DNA of 20,399 nucleotides, taken from a virus. Where the stretch lies: positions 1 to 20,399 of IMG/VR virus record IMGVR_UViG_3300032284_000414. One strand, written 5' to 3'. Within the stretch, counting starts at the first letter, position 1. Each line of letters starts with the position of its first letter. Both the position numbers and the translations under genes were made by a program. The notes under the pieces are model-generated. The model was not told the origin of the DNA, ran no database searches, and saw only the letters and a program-made list of their open reading frames with translations. Below are positions 6,969 to 15,085 of the stretch, in pieces.

Positions 6969-7019
6969 GTGCTGCCATTGTGGGGCACATAAGACAACCT
7001 TGCTATTTTAGGAGGCAAT
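6969..7019 (+). promoter_or_regulatory. candidate ROSE-type RNA thermometer in the hsp20 leader
   Basis: The predicted leader folds into two hairpins. The first is GTGC at 6969-6972 with GCAC at 6985-6988, with partial extension inward. The second pairs CCTTGCT (6998-7004) with the ribosome site AGGAGG (7010-7015) across a 5-base ATTTT loop, leaving G7002 bulged and forming one G-U pair. UUGCU facing AGGA with a bulged G is the hallmark of ROSE thermometers on bacterial small heat-shock genes. Melting would expose the site. Seen by eye; no folding energy was computed. Confidence 0.5.
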
Positions 7020-7523
7020 ATGTATACTTCGTTCTCGCTTAATGCGAACACTTTCCCGCACCTTATCGGCTTCGAAAATCTCTTCGATAGAATTGATAAG
7101 ATTAATAATCTAAATAAAAATCATTCCAATTACCCACCTTATAACATCAGTAAGTTAGATGAGCAAACTTATCTAATTGAGATGGCTGTTGCTGGTTTCA
7201 ATGTCGATGATATTGACATCGAACTACAGAATGCTATTCTTACTATCGAGGGTAAACAAGAAACTGTTGATGATCTTGTTAAAGATGGTGTGTATAAGAA
7301 ACATATCCATAAGGGTATTTCAGACAGAGCATTTAGACGCCAGTTTACTCTAGCTGAGAATGTTCAGGTTGGTAAAGTTAAGTTGGTGAATGGTATGCTT
7401 AACATTTATCTAGAGCATATCATACCTGATGAGTTGAAGCCCAAGAAAATCAAAATTGATAATGATGCTCCTTCAAAAAAGGAACTGTTGACTGAAAAGG
7501 TTTTCGGTAAGAGAGCTTCTTAA
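7020..7523 (+). CDS. hsp20: small heat-shock protein, Hsp20/alpha-crystallin family
   Basis: A 167-residue ATP-independent chaperone. The alpha-crystallin domain spans roughly residues 40-145, with the typical YLIEMAVAGFNVDDIDIELQN and ILTIEGKQ strands, FRRQFTL, and VNGMLNIYLE near the end. The C-terminal IKI fits the I-x-I oligomerisation motif. Such genes are common in T4-like environmental phages and may help virion protein folding. The ribosome site AGGAGG ends four bases before the ATG and can be sequestered in a hairpin. The gene has its own promoter and ends at a convergent terminator. Confidence 0.93.
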   Translation: MYTSFSLNANTFPHLIGFENLFDRIDKINNLNKNHSNYPPYNISKLDEQTYLIEMAVAGFNVDDIDIELQNAILTIEGKQETVDDLVKDGVYKKHIHKGISDRAFRRQFTLAENVQVGKVKLVNGMLNIYLEHIIPDELKPKKIKIDNDAPSKKELLTEKVFGKRAS

Positions 7524-7527
7524 TAAG

Positions 7528-7590
7528 TTCCCGCTCGGTAATATTTCATCGATTTATTATGTTTTTTGAAAGAAAGTTACCGAGCGGGAA
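7528..7590. terminator. convergent (bidirectional) terminator-like inverted repeat
   Basis: A perfect 14-bp inverted repeat, TTCCCGCTCGGTAA at 7528-7541 and TTACCGAGCGGGAA at 7577-7590, with a 35-base A+T-rich loop. It lies exactly between the converging hsp20 and endolysin genes and is followed by TATTTTT on the plus strand. The long loop is unusual for an intrinsic terminator. Confidence 0.7.
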
Positions 7591-7595
7591 TATTT

Positions 7596-8207
7596 TTACA
7601 ACCAACCAGCATACTGCTGTGTATTCTTGATGCGGTCTTCTAGACCAATTGTACCACCGTTTACTTTCTTGGTGACAGCAGTAATGGTAGCATCGTCTGT
7701 ACCCTTATCGCATAGTTCCCAAATATGATTCTTTTCAAAGAACCACATGGCAGATTCAAAAGCAAGTTCTCCTGAAATTAGATCAGGATTGGTCATAATG
7801 TCTGGACGCTTACAGTAGTCAGAGAAGGCTTTGTAATTGTCTTTGCCAGTCAACTGTAGTGCGCCGCGACCACGATACTTGTAACCATCGCCAGAATGTT
7901 CATCGCCGTTGCCCATACGACCAGCGTATACTTTGTTAGCAATCTTTTCTGGTTGACGGGCATATGCCTCAGCCGAATGTAGATCAGGAAAATACTTGTG
8001 GAAAATCTTGGTTAGACCATCAGCAGAATAGTTTAGATTCTCTGAGAAGGACTTGAAATTACCAGACTCGTGGGCAGTCTGAGCGAAGAAGTGAGCAGCA
8101 CGATTCTTTGATAGTTTATAGAAAGCAGTAGCAGCCTTGAAAGTGCCGGGACCCCAAGCGCCGTCTGCGGTGACACCAATTTTCTTCTGTAAATCAACTA
8201 ATGACAT
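7596..8207 (-). CDS. endolysin, GH19 (chitinase/lysozyme-like) family
   Basis: A 203-residue peptidoglycan hydrolase. The short N-terminal stretch GVTADGAWGPGTFKAATAFY (11-30) resembles a peptidoglycan-binding repeat. The GH19 domain follows: FAQTAHESGNF with probable catalytic E47, SENLNYSADGL with E56 as candidate second acid, and GDGYKYRGRGALQLTG (106-121). There is no signal peptide or membrane anchor, so release would need a holin encoded elsewhere. It is the only gene on the minus strand here, has CGGAG before its ATG, and is preceded by a late-type promoter element, which fits a lysis gene. Confidence 0.92.
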   Translation of the reverse strand: MSLVDLQKKIGVTADGAWGPGTFKAATAFYKLSKNRAAHFFAQTAHESGNFKSFSENLNYSADGLTKIFHKYFPDLHSAEAYARQPEKIANKVYAGRMGNGDEHSGDGYKYRGRGALQLTGKDNYKAFSDYCKRPDIMTNPDLISGELAFESAMWFFEKNHIWELCDKGTDDATITAVTKKVNGGTIGLEDRIKNTQQYAGWL

Positions 8208-8236
8208 ATCATTCTCCGTTTTAGTATTAACTCTAA

Positions 8237-8244
8237 TATTTATA
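8237..8244 (-). promoter_or_regulatory. T4-type late promoter element for the endolysin
   Basis: On the minus strand this reads TATAAATA, the T4 late -10 element. The start would fall near 8230, about 23 nt before the endolysin ATG (8207 downward). It is half of a 12-bp palindrome shared with the plus-strand element. Confidence 0.55.
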
Positions 8245-8248
8245 AATA
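8241..8248 (+). promoter_or_regulatory. T4-type late promoter element for the nucleotidyltransferase
   Basis: TATAAATA on the plus strand. The predicted start near 8255 lies after the in-frame GTG at 8252 and before ATG 8273, supporting the latter as the start codon. Confidence 0.5.
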
Positions 8249-8272
8249 CAGGTGAACCAATCAGGATTTACC

Positions 8273-9007
8273 ATGAACAAGTTTAGAAGCTTCGTCCGGG
8301 AAGAGTTAGCATTAACGCTACAGTATCACGATACTCTAAACCAGCTTATCTGGGATGGCGAGAAAATGATACCTAAGATTCAGGATAGGCTCCTTCAGAT
8401 TGGTAATATGTGGGCTGAGTTCGCCCATATCCCCGAAGATGCTATAAGAGACATCGTTCTAACTGGCGGTAATGCCAATTACAACTATACACCTTATTCT
8501 GATTTAGATGTACACATCCTTATGGATATGTCTAAGCTTCCTCATGATAAAGAGTTCCTAGCTGACTATCTTCTCGATAAGAAGATGCTTTGGGCATTTA
8601 AGCATCCCTCATTAACTGTCATGGGTTATCCTGTAGAACTATATGCTCAGAACTATAGAGATCCGGTTGCTTCTCATCAGGGTGTGTATTCTCTTCTTAA
8701 AAAGAAGTGGCTCTATAAACCTAATATAGAAAATCATCCTGACTTCGAAAACGATATCGCTCTTAAAGCTAAGATTGAAGAGTACATTAAGATGCTTGAT
8801 ACCGTTCTCTCTGAACCAGGTGATCATATGGCTGAGATTAAGAAATTAAAAGAAAAGTTTAGAGAGATGCGTTCAGCTGGTATTCATCAGTCAGGTGAGT
8901 TCAGCAATGAGAATCTTATCTTTAAAGAATTGCGTAATCGTGGATACTTTCAGAAGTTGAATGATTACCTACAAAAAACAATGGATACGCAATTAAGTCT
9001 TTACTAA
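8273..9007 (+). CDS. nucleotidyltransferase (polymerase-beta-like fold)
   Basis: A 244-residue protein with the nucleotidyltransferase signature: LTGGNANYNYTPYSDLDVHIL gives G65-G66 followed by D77 and D79 as metal ligands. A long helical region follows (about 150-200), and no accessory domain is recognised. The reaction would be transfer of a nucleotide to RNA, protein or a small molecule; the substrate is unknown. ATG 8273 is preferred because AGGA at 8263-8266 is well spaced and the GTG at 8252 precedes the predicted late start. It is divergent from the endolysin and directly upstream of gene 43. Confidence 0.8.
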   Translation: MNKFRSFVREELALTLQYHDTLNQLIWDGEKMIPKIQDRLLQIGNMWAEFAHIPEDAIRDIVLTGGNANYNYTPYSDLDVHILMDMSKLPHDKEFLADYLLDKKMLWAFKHPSLTVMGYPVELYAQNYRDPVASHQGVYSLLKKKWLYKPNIENHPDFENDIALKAKIEEYIKMLDTVLSEPGDHMAEIKKLKEKFREMRSAGIHQSGEFSNENLIFKELRNRGYFQKLNDYLQKTMDTQLSLY

Positions 9008-9028
9008 TTAAACGTTTTATAGTATACT
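9000..9028 (+). promoter_or_regulatory. sigma70-type promoter, TTTACT-17-TATACT, for gene 43
   Basis: The -35 TTTACT at 9000-9005 has one mismatch from the TTGACT seen at the other sites. The spacer is 17 bp and the -10 TATACT is at 9023-9028. Start is predicted near 9035, about 22 nt before the polymerase ATG. Confidence 0.55.
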
Positions 9029-9056
9029 GTATTTTGTCATAAGCCAGTGGGGATAG

Positions 9057-11570
9057 ATGAATTTTTACACCAATGCATTTCAGTTGGGCAACCATATCTT
9101 TGTTCGCGGTATAGAAGGTGTTCGTCGTTTTAAGCAGAAGGTTGAGTACTCTCCCTTCTTATTTGTTTCCTCTAAAAAAGAAGATGCTGAATACAAAACG
9201 TTGACAGGATTACCTGTTGACAAGATTAACTTTGGCTCTATCAAAGAAGCAAAGGAATTTGTTGAGACCTACGACGGTGTTTCTAACATGAACATCTATG
9301 GTCTTGATAACTTCCTTTATTGCTATTTGAATGAAGAGTATCCTAATGAAATTCGTTATGATAAAGAACAGCTGAACATTGGCACACTGGATATTGAGGT
9401 TGAGTCTGATACAGGATTCCCTGATCCTGATAAGGCTGAAAAAGTTGTAACAGCTATTGCTATTAAAGTTAAGGATAGAGTTTGCGTATTAGGTTGCGGT
9501 GACTTTGTTAACAATGATCCTAACGTTGCTTATATTAAGTGTAAGGATGAATTTCATCTACTCATTAAGTTCCTTGACCTTTGGCAGCATTATGATCTTG
9601 ATGTTGTTACTGGTTGGAGTATTGAGTTCTTTGACATTCCCTACCTTGTAAATCGTATCACTAAGATTCTTGGTAAGGATTATGTCAAGCGTCTATCACC
9701 TTGGAATATTGTTCATGACCAGCAAGTGACTGTTATGAATAAGACACGCACTGTTTACAATCTTCGTGGTATCTGCGTGCTTGACTATCTTGAACTGTAT
9801 AAAAAGTACACCTATACTAATCAAGAGTCGTATCGTCTTGATCACATCTGCTCTGTTGAGATTGGTGAAGGTAAGACTGACTACTCCGAGTATGATAGTC
9901 TGTTTGATTTGTACAAGAAGAATTTTCAGAAGTTTATTGAGTATAACATTCGTGACGTTCAGCTGGTTGATAAGCTAGATAAGAAGCTTAACTTTATTGA
10001 CCAAGCATTGACTATTGCTTATGATGCTAAGATTACCTTTGATGATGTATTCAGTCCTGTTAAGACATGGGACGTAATCATTCATAACTATCTGCTTGCT
10101 AACAAGGTTGTTATTCCTCCACGTAAGACTAGTGCCAAGGCTGAACAGTTTGCTGGTGCTTATGTTAAGGATCCTAAAGTTGGTATTCATGACTGGGTTG
10201 TATCTTTTGATATTAACTCACTGTATCCTTCACTGATTGTTCAATACAATATCTCACCTGAAACTTTTGCTGGTAGTATTGATCATAAGTTCAGCGTTGA
10301 TGATTTACTTGCTGGTGTGCTTACGGATGATGTCATTCAAAAGAAGATGAAGGATGGTAACTACGCTATCACCGCCAACTCTTGTTTGTGGGATAGAAAT
10401 ATAAAGGGTGCGTTCCCTTCTCTTGTTGAGAAGATGATGGAAGAACGAAAGCTTTATAAGAAGAAGATGATTGCCGCCAAGAAGGCATATGAAAAAGAAC
10501 CAAGCAAGAAATTATACAATGAGATTGCTCGTTGTAATAATATGCAGATGGCTCGTAAGATCCTACTAAACTCTCTCTATGGTGCATTGGGTAACAAATA
10601 CTTCAGATACTTCTCCATTGAGTTTGCTGAAGCCATTACATTGACTGGCCAGTTTGTTATTCGTTGGATTGAAGGCAACCTTAATGAATACCTCAATGGT
10701 GTACTAAAGACTGGTGATAAGGATTATATCATTGCTGTTGATACTGACTCTAACTATATTAACCTTGGTCCTCTGGTTAAGAAGGTTGCTCCTGATAAGA
10801 GCATCGAAGAAACAGTTGACTTTGTTGATAAGATTTGTGAGAAGAAACTTGAACCTTATATTGATGAGTGTTTCCAAGAGTTAGCTAATCATACTAATGC
10901 ATACACTAACTTCATGAAGATGAAGCGTGAGTCTATTGCTAACAAGGGTATCTGGACTGCTAAGAAGCGTTACATCCTAAACGTTTATGATAATGAAGGT
11001 GTGCGTTATAGCGAGCCTCATCTTAAGATGATGGGTATTGAAGCTGTTAAGTCTTCAACACCCGCTGCTTGCCGTGAGTATATCACTGATGCTCTAAAAC
11101 TTATTATGAAAACAGATGAACAAACTGTACAAAAGTTTATTGCTGATCTGCGTATCAAGTTTAGAGATTTACCCTTTCAAGACATAGCATTCCCCAGAGG
11201 TTGCCGTGGTCTTGGTTATGATAAAGAAGGTTATGGTGATAAGAAAAATATCTATAAAGCGGGCACACCCATTCATGTTCGTGGTGCCTTACTTTACAAC
11301 CATCTACTAAGTAACTATGAGTTGACCAATAAGTATCCTTTAATTCAAGAAGGCGAGAAGGTTAAGTTCTGTTATCTGAAAACGCCTAACTCTTTAAGAG
11401 AAAATATTATATCTGTTCCTGGCATACTTCCTAAAGAGTTTAATCTCGACAGTTATATTGATTATGATTTACAGTTTGATAAGTCATTCCTTGATCCTCT
11501 CAGCATTATCTTAGATGTTATCGGTTGGTCACCAGAGAAACGCGCAACATTAGAAGGATTCTTCTCATGA
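9057..11570 (+). CDS. 43: family B DNA polymerase (gp43)
   Basis: An 837-residue replicative polymerase with 3'-5' exonuclease, slightly shorter than the 898 of T4. Exo I LDIEVE (D112, E114), Exo II GWSIEFFDIPYL and Exo III YNIRDVQLVD are all present, so proofreading is expected. Motif A is FDINSLYPS (D385), motif B KILLNSLYGALGN, and motif C AVDTDS (D562, D564), where valine replaces the glycine of the usual GDTDS. KKRYILNVYDNEG resembles the KKxY region. GGGG at 9049-9052 serves as ribosome site. The stop overlaps the next gene in an ATGA. The protein works with gp45 and gp44/62 encoded upstream. Confidence 0.97.
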   Translation: MNFYTNAFQLGNHIFVRGIEGVRRFKQKVEYSPFLFVSSKKEDAEYKTLTGLPVDKINFGSIKEAKEFVETYDGVSNMNIYGLDNFLYCYLNEEYPNEIRYDKEQLNIGTLDIEVESDTGFPDPDKAEKVVTAIAIKVKDRVCVLGCGDFVNNDPNVAYIKCKDEFHLLIKFLDLWQHYDLDVVTGWSIEFFDIPYLVNRITKILGKDYVKRLSPWNIVHDQQVTVMNKTRTVYNLRGICVLDYLELYKKYTYTNQESYRLDHICSVEIGEGKTDYSEYDSLFDLYKKNFQKFIEYNIRDVQLVDKLDKKLNFIDQALTIAYDAKITFDDVFSPVKTWDVIIHNYLLANKVVIPPRKTSAKAEQFAGAYVKDPKVGIHDWVVSFDINSLYPSLIVQYNISPETFAGSIDHKFSVDDLLAGVLTDDVIQKKMKDGNYAITANSCLWDRNIKGAFPSLVEKMMEERKLYKKKMIAAKKAYEKEPSKKLYNEIARCNNMQMARKILLNSLYGALGNKYFRYFSIEFAEAITLTGQFVIRWIEGNLNEYLNGVLKTGDKDYIIAVDTDSNYINLGPLVKKVAPDKSIEETVDFVDKICEKKLEPYIDECFQELANHTNAYTNFMKMKRESIANKGIWTAKKRYILNVYDNEGVRYSEPHLKMMGIEAVKSSTPAACREYITDALKLIMKTDEQTVQKFIADLRIKFRDLPFQDIAFPRGCRGLGYDKEGYGDKKNIYKAGTPIHVRGALLYNHLLSNYELTNKYPLIQEGEKVKFCYLKTPNSLRENIISVPGILPKEFNLDSYIDYDLQFDKSFLDPLSIILDVIGWSPEKRATLEGFFS

Positions 11571-11875
11571 ATAAAGTAGTAGTGGAGGTAGATAATTTTG
11601 ATTTCGGTTTTACAGCAACAACATCTGATCAAATCGTTGCTCCTGTGGTACAAGACTTGCAAGTTAAGCAGCAGTCTATAGATGAAGCTGAACAAGTATT
11701 CAGCGACACACTAGAAGAACATCGGGAAAGGATAGACAATCTATTGAAGGCTATCACTCCTTTGCTTAACAATCTTGCTAAGGATGCTGACACTAAAGAG
11801 TATATTCACTGGCCAAATCGTAAGGCGAAGATTGAGGAGTTCAGAATAAAATTAAACAAAATTGCTGGAAAATAG
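11567..11875 (+). CDS. small coiled-coil-like hypothetical protein
   Basis: A 102-residue acidic, helix-rich protein. Residues about 30-102 are heptad-like (QSIDEAEQVF...LKAITPLLNNL...KIEEFRIKLNKIAG). The start at ATG 11567 overlaps the gene 43 stop (ATGA), so it is preferred over upstream in-frame starts inside gene 43. It is the only gene between 43 and uvsX. No family is recognised; a replication or recombination accessory role is inferred from position alone. Confidence 0.75.
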   Translation: MNKVVVEVDNFDFGFTATTSDQIVAPVVQDLQVKQQSIDEAEQVFSDTLEEHRERIDNLLKAITPLLNNLAKDADTKEYIHWPNRKAKIEEFRIKLNKIAGK

Positions 11876-11876
11876 A

Positions 11877-11904
11877 TTGACTTATTTAGAAATTAGAGTA
11901 TTAT
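11877..11904 (+). promoter_or_regulatory. sigma70-type promoter, TTGACT-16-TATTAT, for uvsX
   Basis: The -35 TTGACT is at 11877-11882, the spacer is 16 bp and the -10 TATTAT is at 11899-11904, starting just after the coiled-coil gene's stop. It should drive uvsX, 41 and the following small genes. The leader includes AGGAG before ATG 11933. Confidence 0.6.
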
Positions 11905-11932
11905 AGTTGATATGAGTGTATGAGGAGATATT

Positions 11933-13003
11933 ATGAGCATTTTACAAAAACTAATGAAGACTTCAACGATTAAGGAATCAGATATTCTTTCTGATTCTAA
12001 GTTATTTGAAAAAGAGGATATGGTTCCCACGGCAGTGCCGATGCTTAACGTAGCATTGTCTGGTCGTCTCGATGGTGGATTAGTTCCTGGTATTACCATG
12101 TTTGCTGGACCAAGCAAGCACTTTAAGACTGCGTTCTCGCTTATGATGGTCAAGGCGTATATGGAGAAGTACCCTGATGCCGCACTGCTGTTCTATGACT
12201 CAGAGTTTGGTGCGCCTCAAGCATATTTTAAGACGTTTGGTATTGACACTGCACGTGTACTACATACGCCTGTTACCGATATTGAACAACTTAAGTTTGA
12301 TATAACAGCACAATTAAATGGTATGGATCGTGGTGATAAAGTTATTGTTGTTATTGACTCTGTAGGTAATCTTGCTTCTAAGAAGGAAGCTGAAGATGCT
12401 CTTGATGGTAAGAGCGTTGGTGATATGTCTCGCGCAAAGCAGTTGAAGTCATTGTTCCGTATTGTTACACCGCATCTTAAGCTAAAAAACATTCCGCTTA
12501 TTGTTGTGAATCATACCTATATGGAAATTGGTATGTTCCCCAAGGCTATCGTCGGTGGTGGTACTGGTGCATATTACTCTGCTGATAACATTTATATCAT
12601 TGGTCGTCAGCAGGAAAAAGATAACAAAGAAGATGCTAAAGAGGTAACTGGTTACAGCTTTATCATTAACGTTGAGAAGTCTCGCTTCCTTAAGGAAAAG
12701 TCAAAGATCCCGATTGAGGTTTCGTTTGATGGTGGTATTAGTCCTTGGTCTGGTTTGCTTGATGTAGCACTAGAGTCTGGTCATGTTATCAAGCCAAAGA
12801 ATGGTTGGTATCAAAAGGTTGATATGGAAACTGGTGAAATTGGTGACAAGAATTATCGCCAAGATGATACTTACACCAAGGATTTCTGGCTACCTATTCT
12901 TAAGGCTAAGTCGTTCAGAACCTTTATTGAAAATAAGTACATGATGGCGACTGGTAGCATCATGTCTGATCAAGAACTTAACGACATCTATGGCGAGGAC
13001 TAA
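11933..13003 (+). CDS. uvsX: RecA-like recombinase UvsX
   Basis: A 356-residue strand-exchange ATPase, shorter than the 391 of T4. Walker A AGPSKHFKT (58-66) is the UvsX variant, which parallels AGPSKSFKS in T4. VIVVIDSVGNLASKKE forms the Walker B region. IVGGGTGAYYSADNIYIIGR and INVEKSRF also match UvsX. It forms presynaptic filaments for recombination-dependent replication and repair. The last A of its TAA is the first base of the gene 41 ATG, so the two are coupled. Confidence 0.95.
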   Translation: MSILQKLMKTSTIKESDILSDSKLFEKEDMVPTAVPMLNVALSGRLDGGLVPGITMFAGPSKHFKTAFSLMMVKAYMEKYPDAALLFYDSEFGAPQAYFKTFGIDTARVLHTPVTDIEQLKFDITAQLNGMDRGDKVIVVIDSVGNLASKKEAEDALDGKSVGDMSRAKQLKSLFRIVTPHLKLKNIPLIVVNHTYMEIGMFPKAIVGGGTGAYYSADNIYIIGRQQEKDNKEDAKEVTGYSFIINVEKSRFLKEKSKIPIEVSFDGGISPWSGLLDVALESGHVIKPKNGWYQKVDMETGEIGDKNYRQDDTYTKDFWLPILKAKSFRTFIENKYMMATGSIMSDQELNDIYGED

Positions 13004-14442
13004 TGCTAGAAGAAATCATCTTTTCTCACTTGCTCTTCAACGAAGAGTATAGTAGGAAGGTTATTCCGTTTCTTAAGAACGAGTACTTTCAAACTAGAAC
13101 TAACAAAATTCTATTTGAATTGATTGACGGTTATGTTAAGACATATAACGTTGTTCCTTCTAAAGAGGCACTCAATACAAAGCTTCAGTCTCTTGATAAC
13201 ATCTCAGAAGATGAATTCAAGAGCTGTAGTGACATTATCACTAAGCTAGAGGCTGATCTTAAAACATCAGTTGATTGGTTATGTGATCAAACTGAGAAGT
13301 TCTGCCAAGAGAAGGCTGTATATAATGCTATCATGGATTCAATCAAGATCATTGATAAGAAAGATAAGAAGCGCGGCACTGGATCTATTCCTGAAATTCT
13401 TACTGAAGCTCTTTCCGTTTCTTTTGATACTAATATTGGGCATGACTTTATTGAAGATTCTGATCGACGTTATGACTATTATCATGTGAGGGAAGAAAAG
13501 CTTCAGTTTGATCTAGAATACTTCAATAAGATTACTAAGGGTGGTCTGTCAAAGAAAACTCTTAATATCATTCTAGCATCTACTGGTGTTGGTAAGACAA
13601 TGTTCATGACACACTGTGCTGCTCATCATCTTACACTAGGTAAGAATGTTCTTTACTTAACTATGGAAATGTCGGAAGAACGTATTGCTGAGCGTATTGA
13701 TGCAAATCTTATGGATGTTACCATTGATGACTTAAAGGAACTGCCTAAAGATGCATATGAAAAGAAGATGGTACGAATCAAGGGTGGTACTATTGGTAAG
13801 CTTATTGTAAAAGAATATCCTACAGCTGCTGCTGGCTCTGCTCACTTCCGCCATCTTCTTCAAGAGCTACGAATTAAGAAGTCATTCAAGCCTGATGTAA
13901 TCTATGTTGACTATCTAAACATCTGTTCTTCTGCTCGTATGAAGATGGGTGGTGCTGTTAACAGCTACATGTATATTAAAGCCATCGCTGAAGAGCTACG
14001 TGGTCTTGCTGTTGAGTTTGATGTTCCTATTATCTCAGCTACTCAAAGTAATCGTGGTGCATACAACTCTTCAGACGTTGGTCTTGATAACACTTCTGAA
14101 TCGTTTGCTCTACCTGCCACTGCTGACTTTATGTTTGCTCTAATTTCTACTGAAGATTTAGACGGGTTGAATCAGATTCTAGTTAAGCAGCTTAAGAATC
14201 GTTATGATGATCCCTCTAGCAATCGTAAGTTTATTATTGGTGTTAACAAAGCCAAGATGAAGTTTTATGACGTTGAACAATCAGCCCAAAAGGATATCCT
14301 AGATGGACCCACGACAAAGCATAGTGACAAGCCTGTTATGGATAATTCGTCGTTTGGTGAACGCTATGACGAAGAACAAAAAATGAGGTTTGTTACTAAG
14401 AAGGTTGGTCGTAAGGATTTTTCGGGAGTGAAGTTTTCATGA
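13003..14442 (+). CDS. 41: replicative DNA helicase (gp41, DnaB-like)
   Basis: A 479-residue hexameric helicase, close to the 475 of T4. An N-terminal helical domain is followed by a RecA-type motor: Walker A ASTGVGKT (192-199), YLTMEMSEERIAERI (H1a), Walker B DVIYVDYLNI, then SATQSNRGAYNSS and the arginine-finger region LKNRYDDPSSNRKF. It unwinds the fork 5'-3' and recruits primase (gp61, not in this window). It is in an operon with uvsX. The 3' end overlaps the next small gene by four bases. Confidence 0.96.
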   Translation: MLEEIIFSHLLFNEEYSRKVIPFLKNEYFQTRTNKILFELIDGYVKTYNVVPSKEALNTKLQSLDNISEDEFKSCSDIITKLEADLKTSVDWLCDQTEKFCQEKAVYNAIMDSIKIIDKKDKKRGTGSIPEILTEALSVSFDTNIGHDFIEDSDRRYDYYHVREEKLQFDLEYFNKITKGGLSKKTLNIILASTGVGKTMFMTHCAAHHLTLGKNVLYLTMEMSEERIAERIDANLMDVTIDDLKELPKDAYEKKMVRIKGGTIGKLIVKEYPTAAAGSAHFRHLLQELRIKKSFKPDVIYVDYLNICSSARMKMGGAVNSYMYIKAIAEELRGLAVEFDVPIISATQSNRGAYNSSDVGLDNTSESFALPATADFMFALISTEDLDGLNQILVKQLKNRYDDPSSNRKFIIGVNKAKMKFYDVEQSAQKDILDGPTTKHSDKPVMDNSSFGERYDEEQKMRFVTKKVGRKDFSGVKFS

Positions 14443-14624
14443 TGTATAAGATTAAGACGTTTGGTAATGTGTTTGCTATTCTAGAAATTGAAAGTAATAT
14501 GATTATCTTTAAGAGTAATGATGAAGGTGTAGTGAAGAGAATGTGTAAGAGTTTGAATGGTGGTTCTGGATTTGATGGACATACTCCACGCTTCTTTAGT
14601 CTGCTGTATACTCAAGTAGCATGA
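14439..14624 (+). CDS. small hypothetical protein
   Basis: A 61-residue protein, MMYKIKTFGNVFAIL at its start, starting in an ATGA overlap with gene 41 and ending in an ATGA overlap with the metallopeptidase gene. Two tandem ATGs are possible starts. The predicted mixture of beta strands and the GGSGFDGHTPRFF turn give no known family. Tight overlaps on both sides make it a real gene in the uvsX-41 transcript. Confidence 0.7.
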   Translation: MMYKIKTFGNVFAILEIESNMIIFKSNDEGVVKRMCKSLNGGSGFDGHTPRFFSLLYTQVA

Positions 14625-15085
14625 TTGTAGTTTTCGACACAGCAGTTAATGTGAAGAGCAAGGAGGAGCTTGAGAGAGCTTGTTACTTCTTTGCTACTCA
14701 GCTGCTGACTGACGAAGAAATTGATCAGCTGAATATTGAAATTGATTTAAAAAAGAAGTTAGACAGCAGTGCTTTAGGATACTGCGAATCATTAGATGAA
14801 GGCACTATTCAAAGAAACTTTAGAATAGAATTACAGAGAGGTCTTACCTCTGAAGTTCTATCGTCACTCGCGCATGAGATGGTGCATCTAAAGCAGTATG
14901 TTCGTAATGAATTACGAGAGAGTGATAATTATCATAAGAGTCAGTGGCATGGAACTTTAATTGCTGATAGAGATGAAGATTATTATGATCATCCATGGGA
15001 GATAGAAGCCTATGGTCGTGAGGTTGGGTTAAGATACAAATATCATAGAACCTTTCCTAATAGAGTAGCAGGAGAAGTTATCTAG
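14621..15085 (+). CDS. HExxH zinc metallopeptidase-like protein
   Basis: A 154-residue protein with HEMVH (85-89), the zinc-binding and catalytic helix of zincins. A downstream HPWEIEAYGRE (124-134) provides E127 or E129 as third zinc ligand, as in gluzincin-like and SprT-like small phage proteins. There is no signal peptide, so it would act in the cytoplasm. The substrate is unknown: a virion precursor or host protein is possible. It overlaps the previous gene (ATGA), and the last base of its TAG is the first base of tRNA-Tyr. Confidence 0.8.
   Translation: MIVVFDTAVNVKSKEELERACYFFATQLLTDEEIDQLNIEIDLKKKLDSSALGYCESLDEGTIQRNFRIELQRGLTSEVLSSLAHEMVHLKQYVRNELRESDNYHKSQWHGTLIADRDEDYYDHPWEIEAYGREVGLRYKYHRTFPNRVAGEVI

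Noticed and set aside
8252-8272. GTG 8252 as start of the nucleotidyltransferase
   Set aside because: It lies upstream of the predicted late transcription start and lacks a ribosome site; ATG 8273 has AGGA well placed.
12217-12492. Minus-strand frame inside uvsX
   Set aside because: It is a shadow of the conserved UvsX coding strand.
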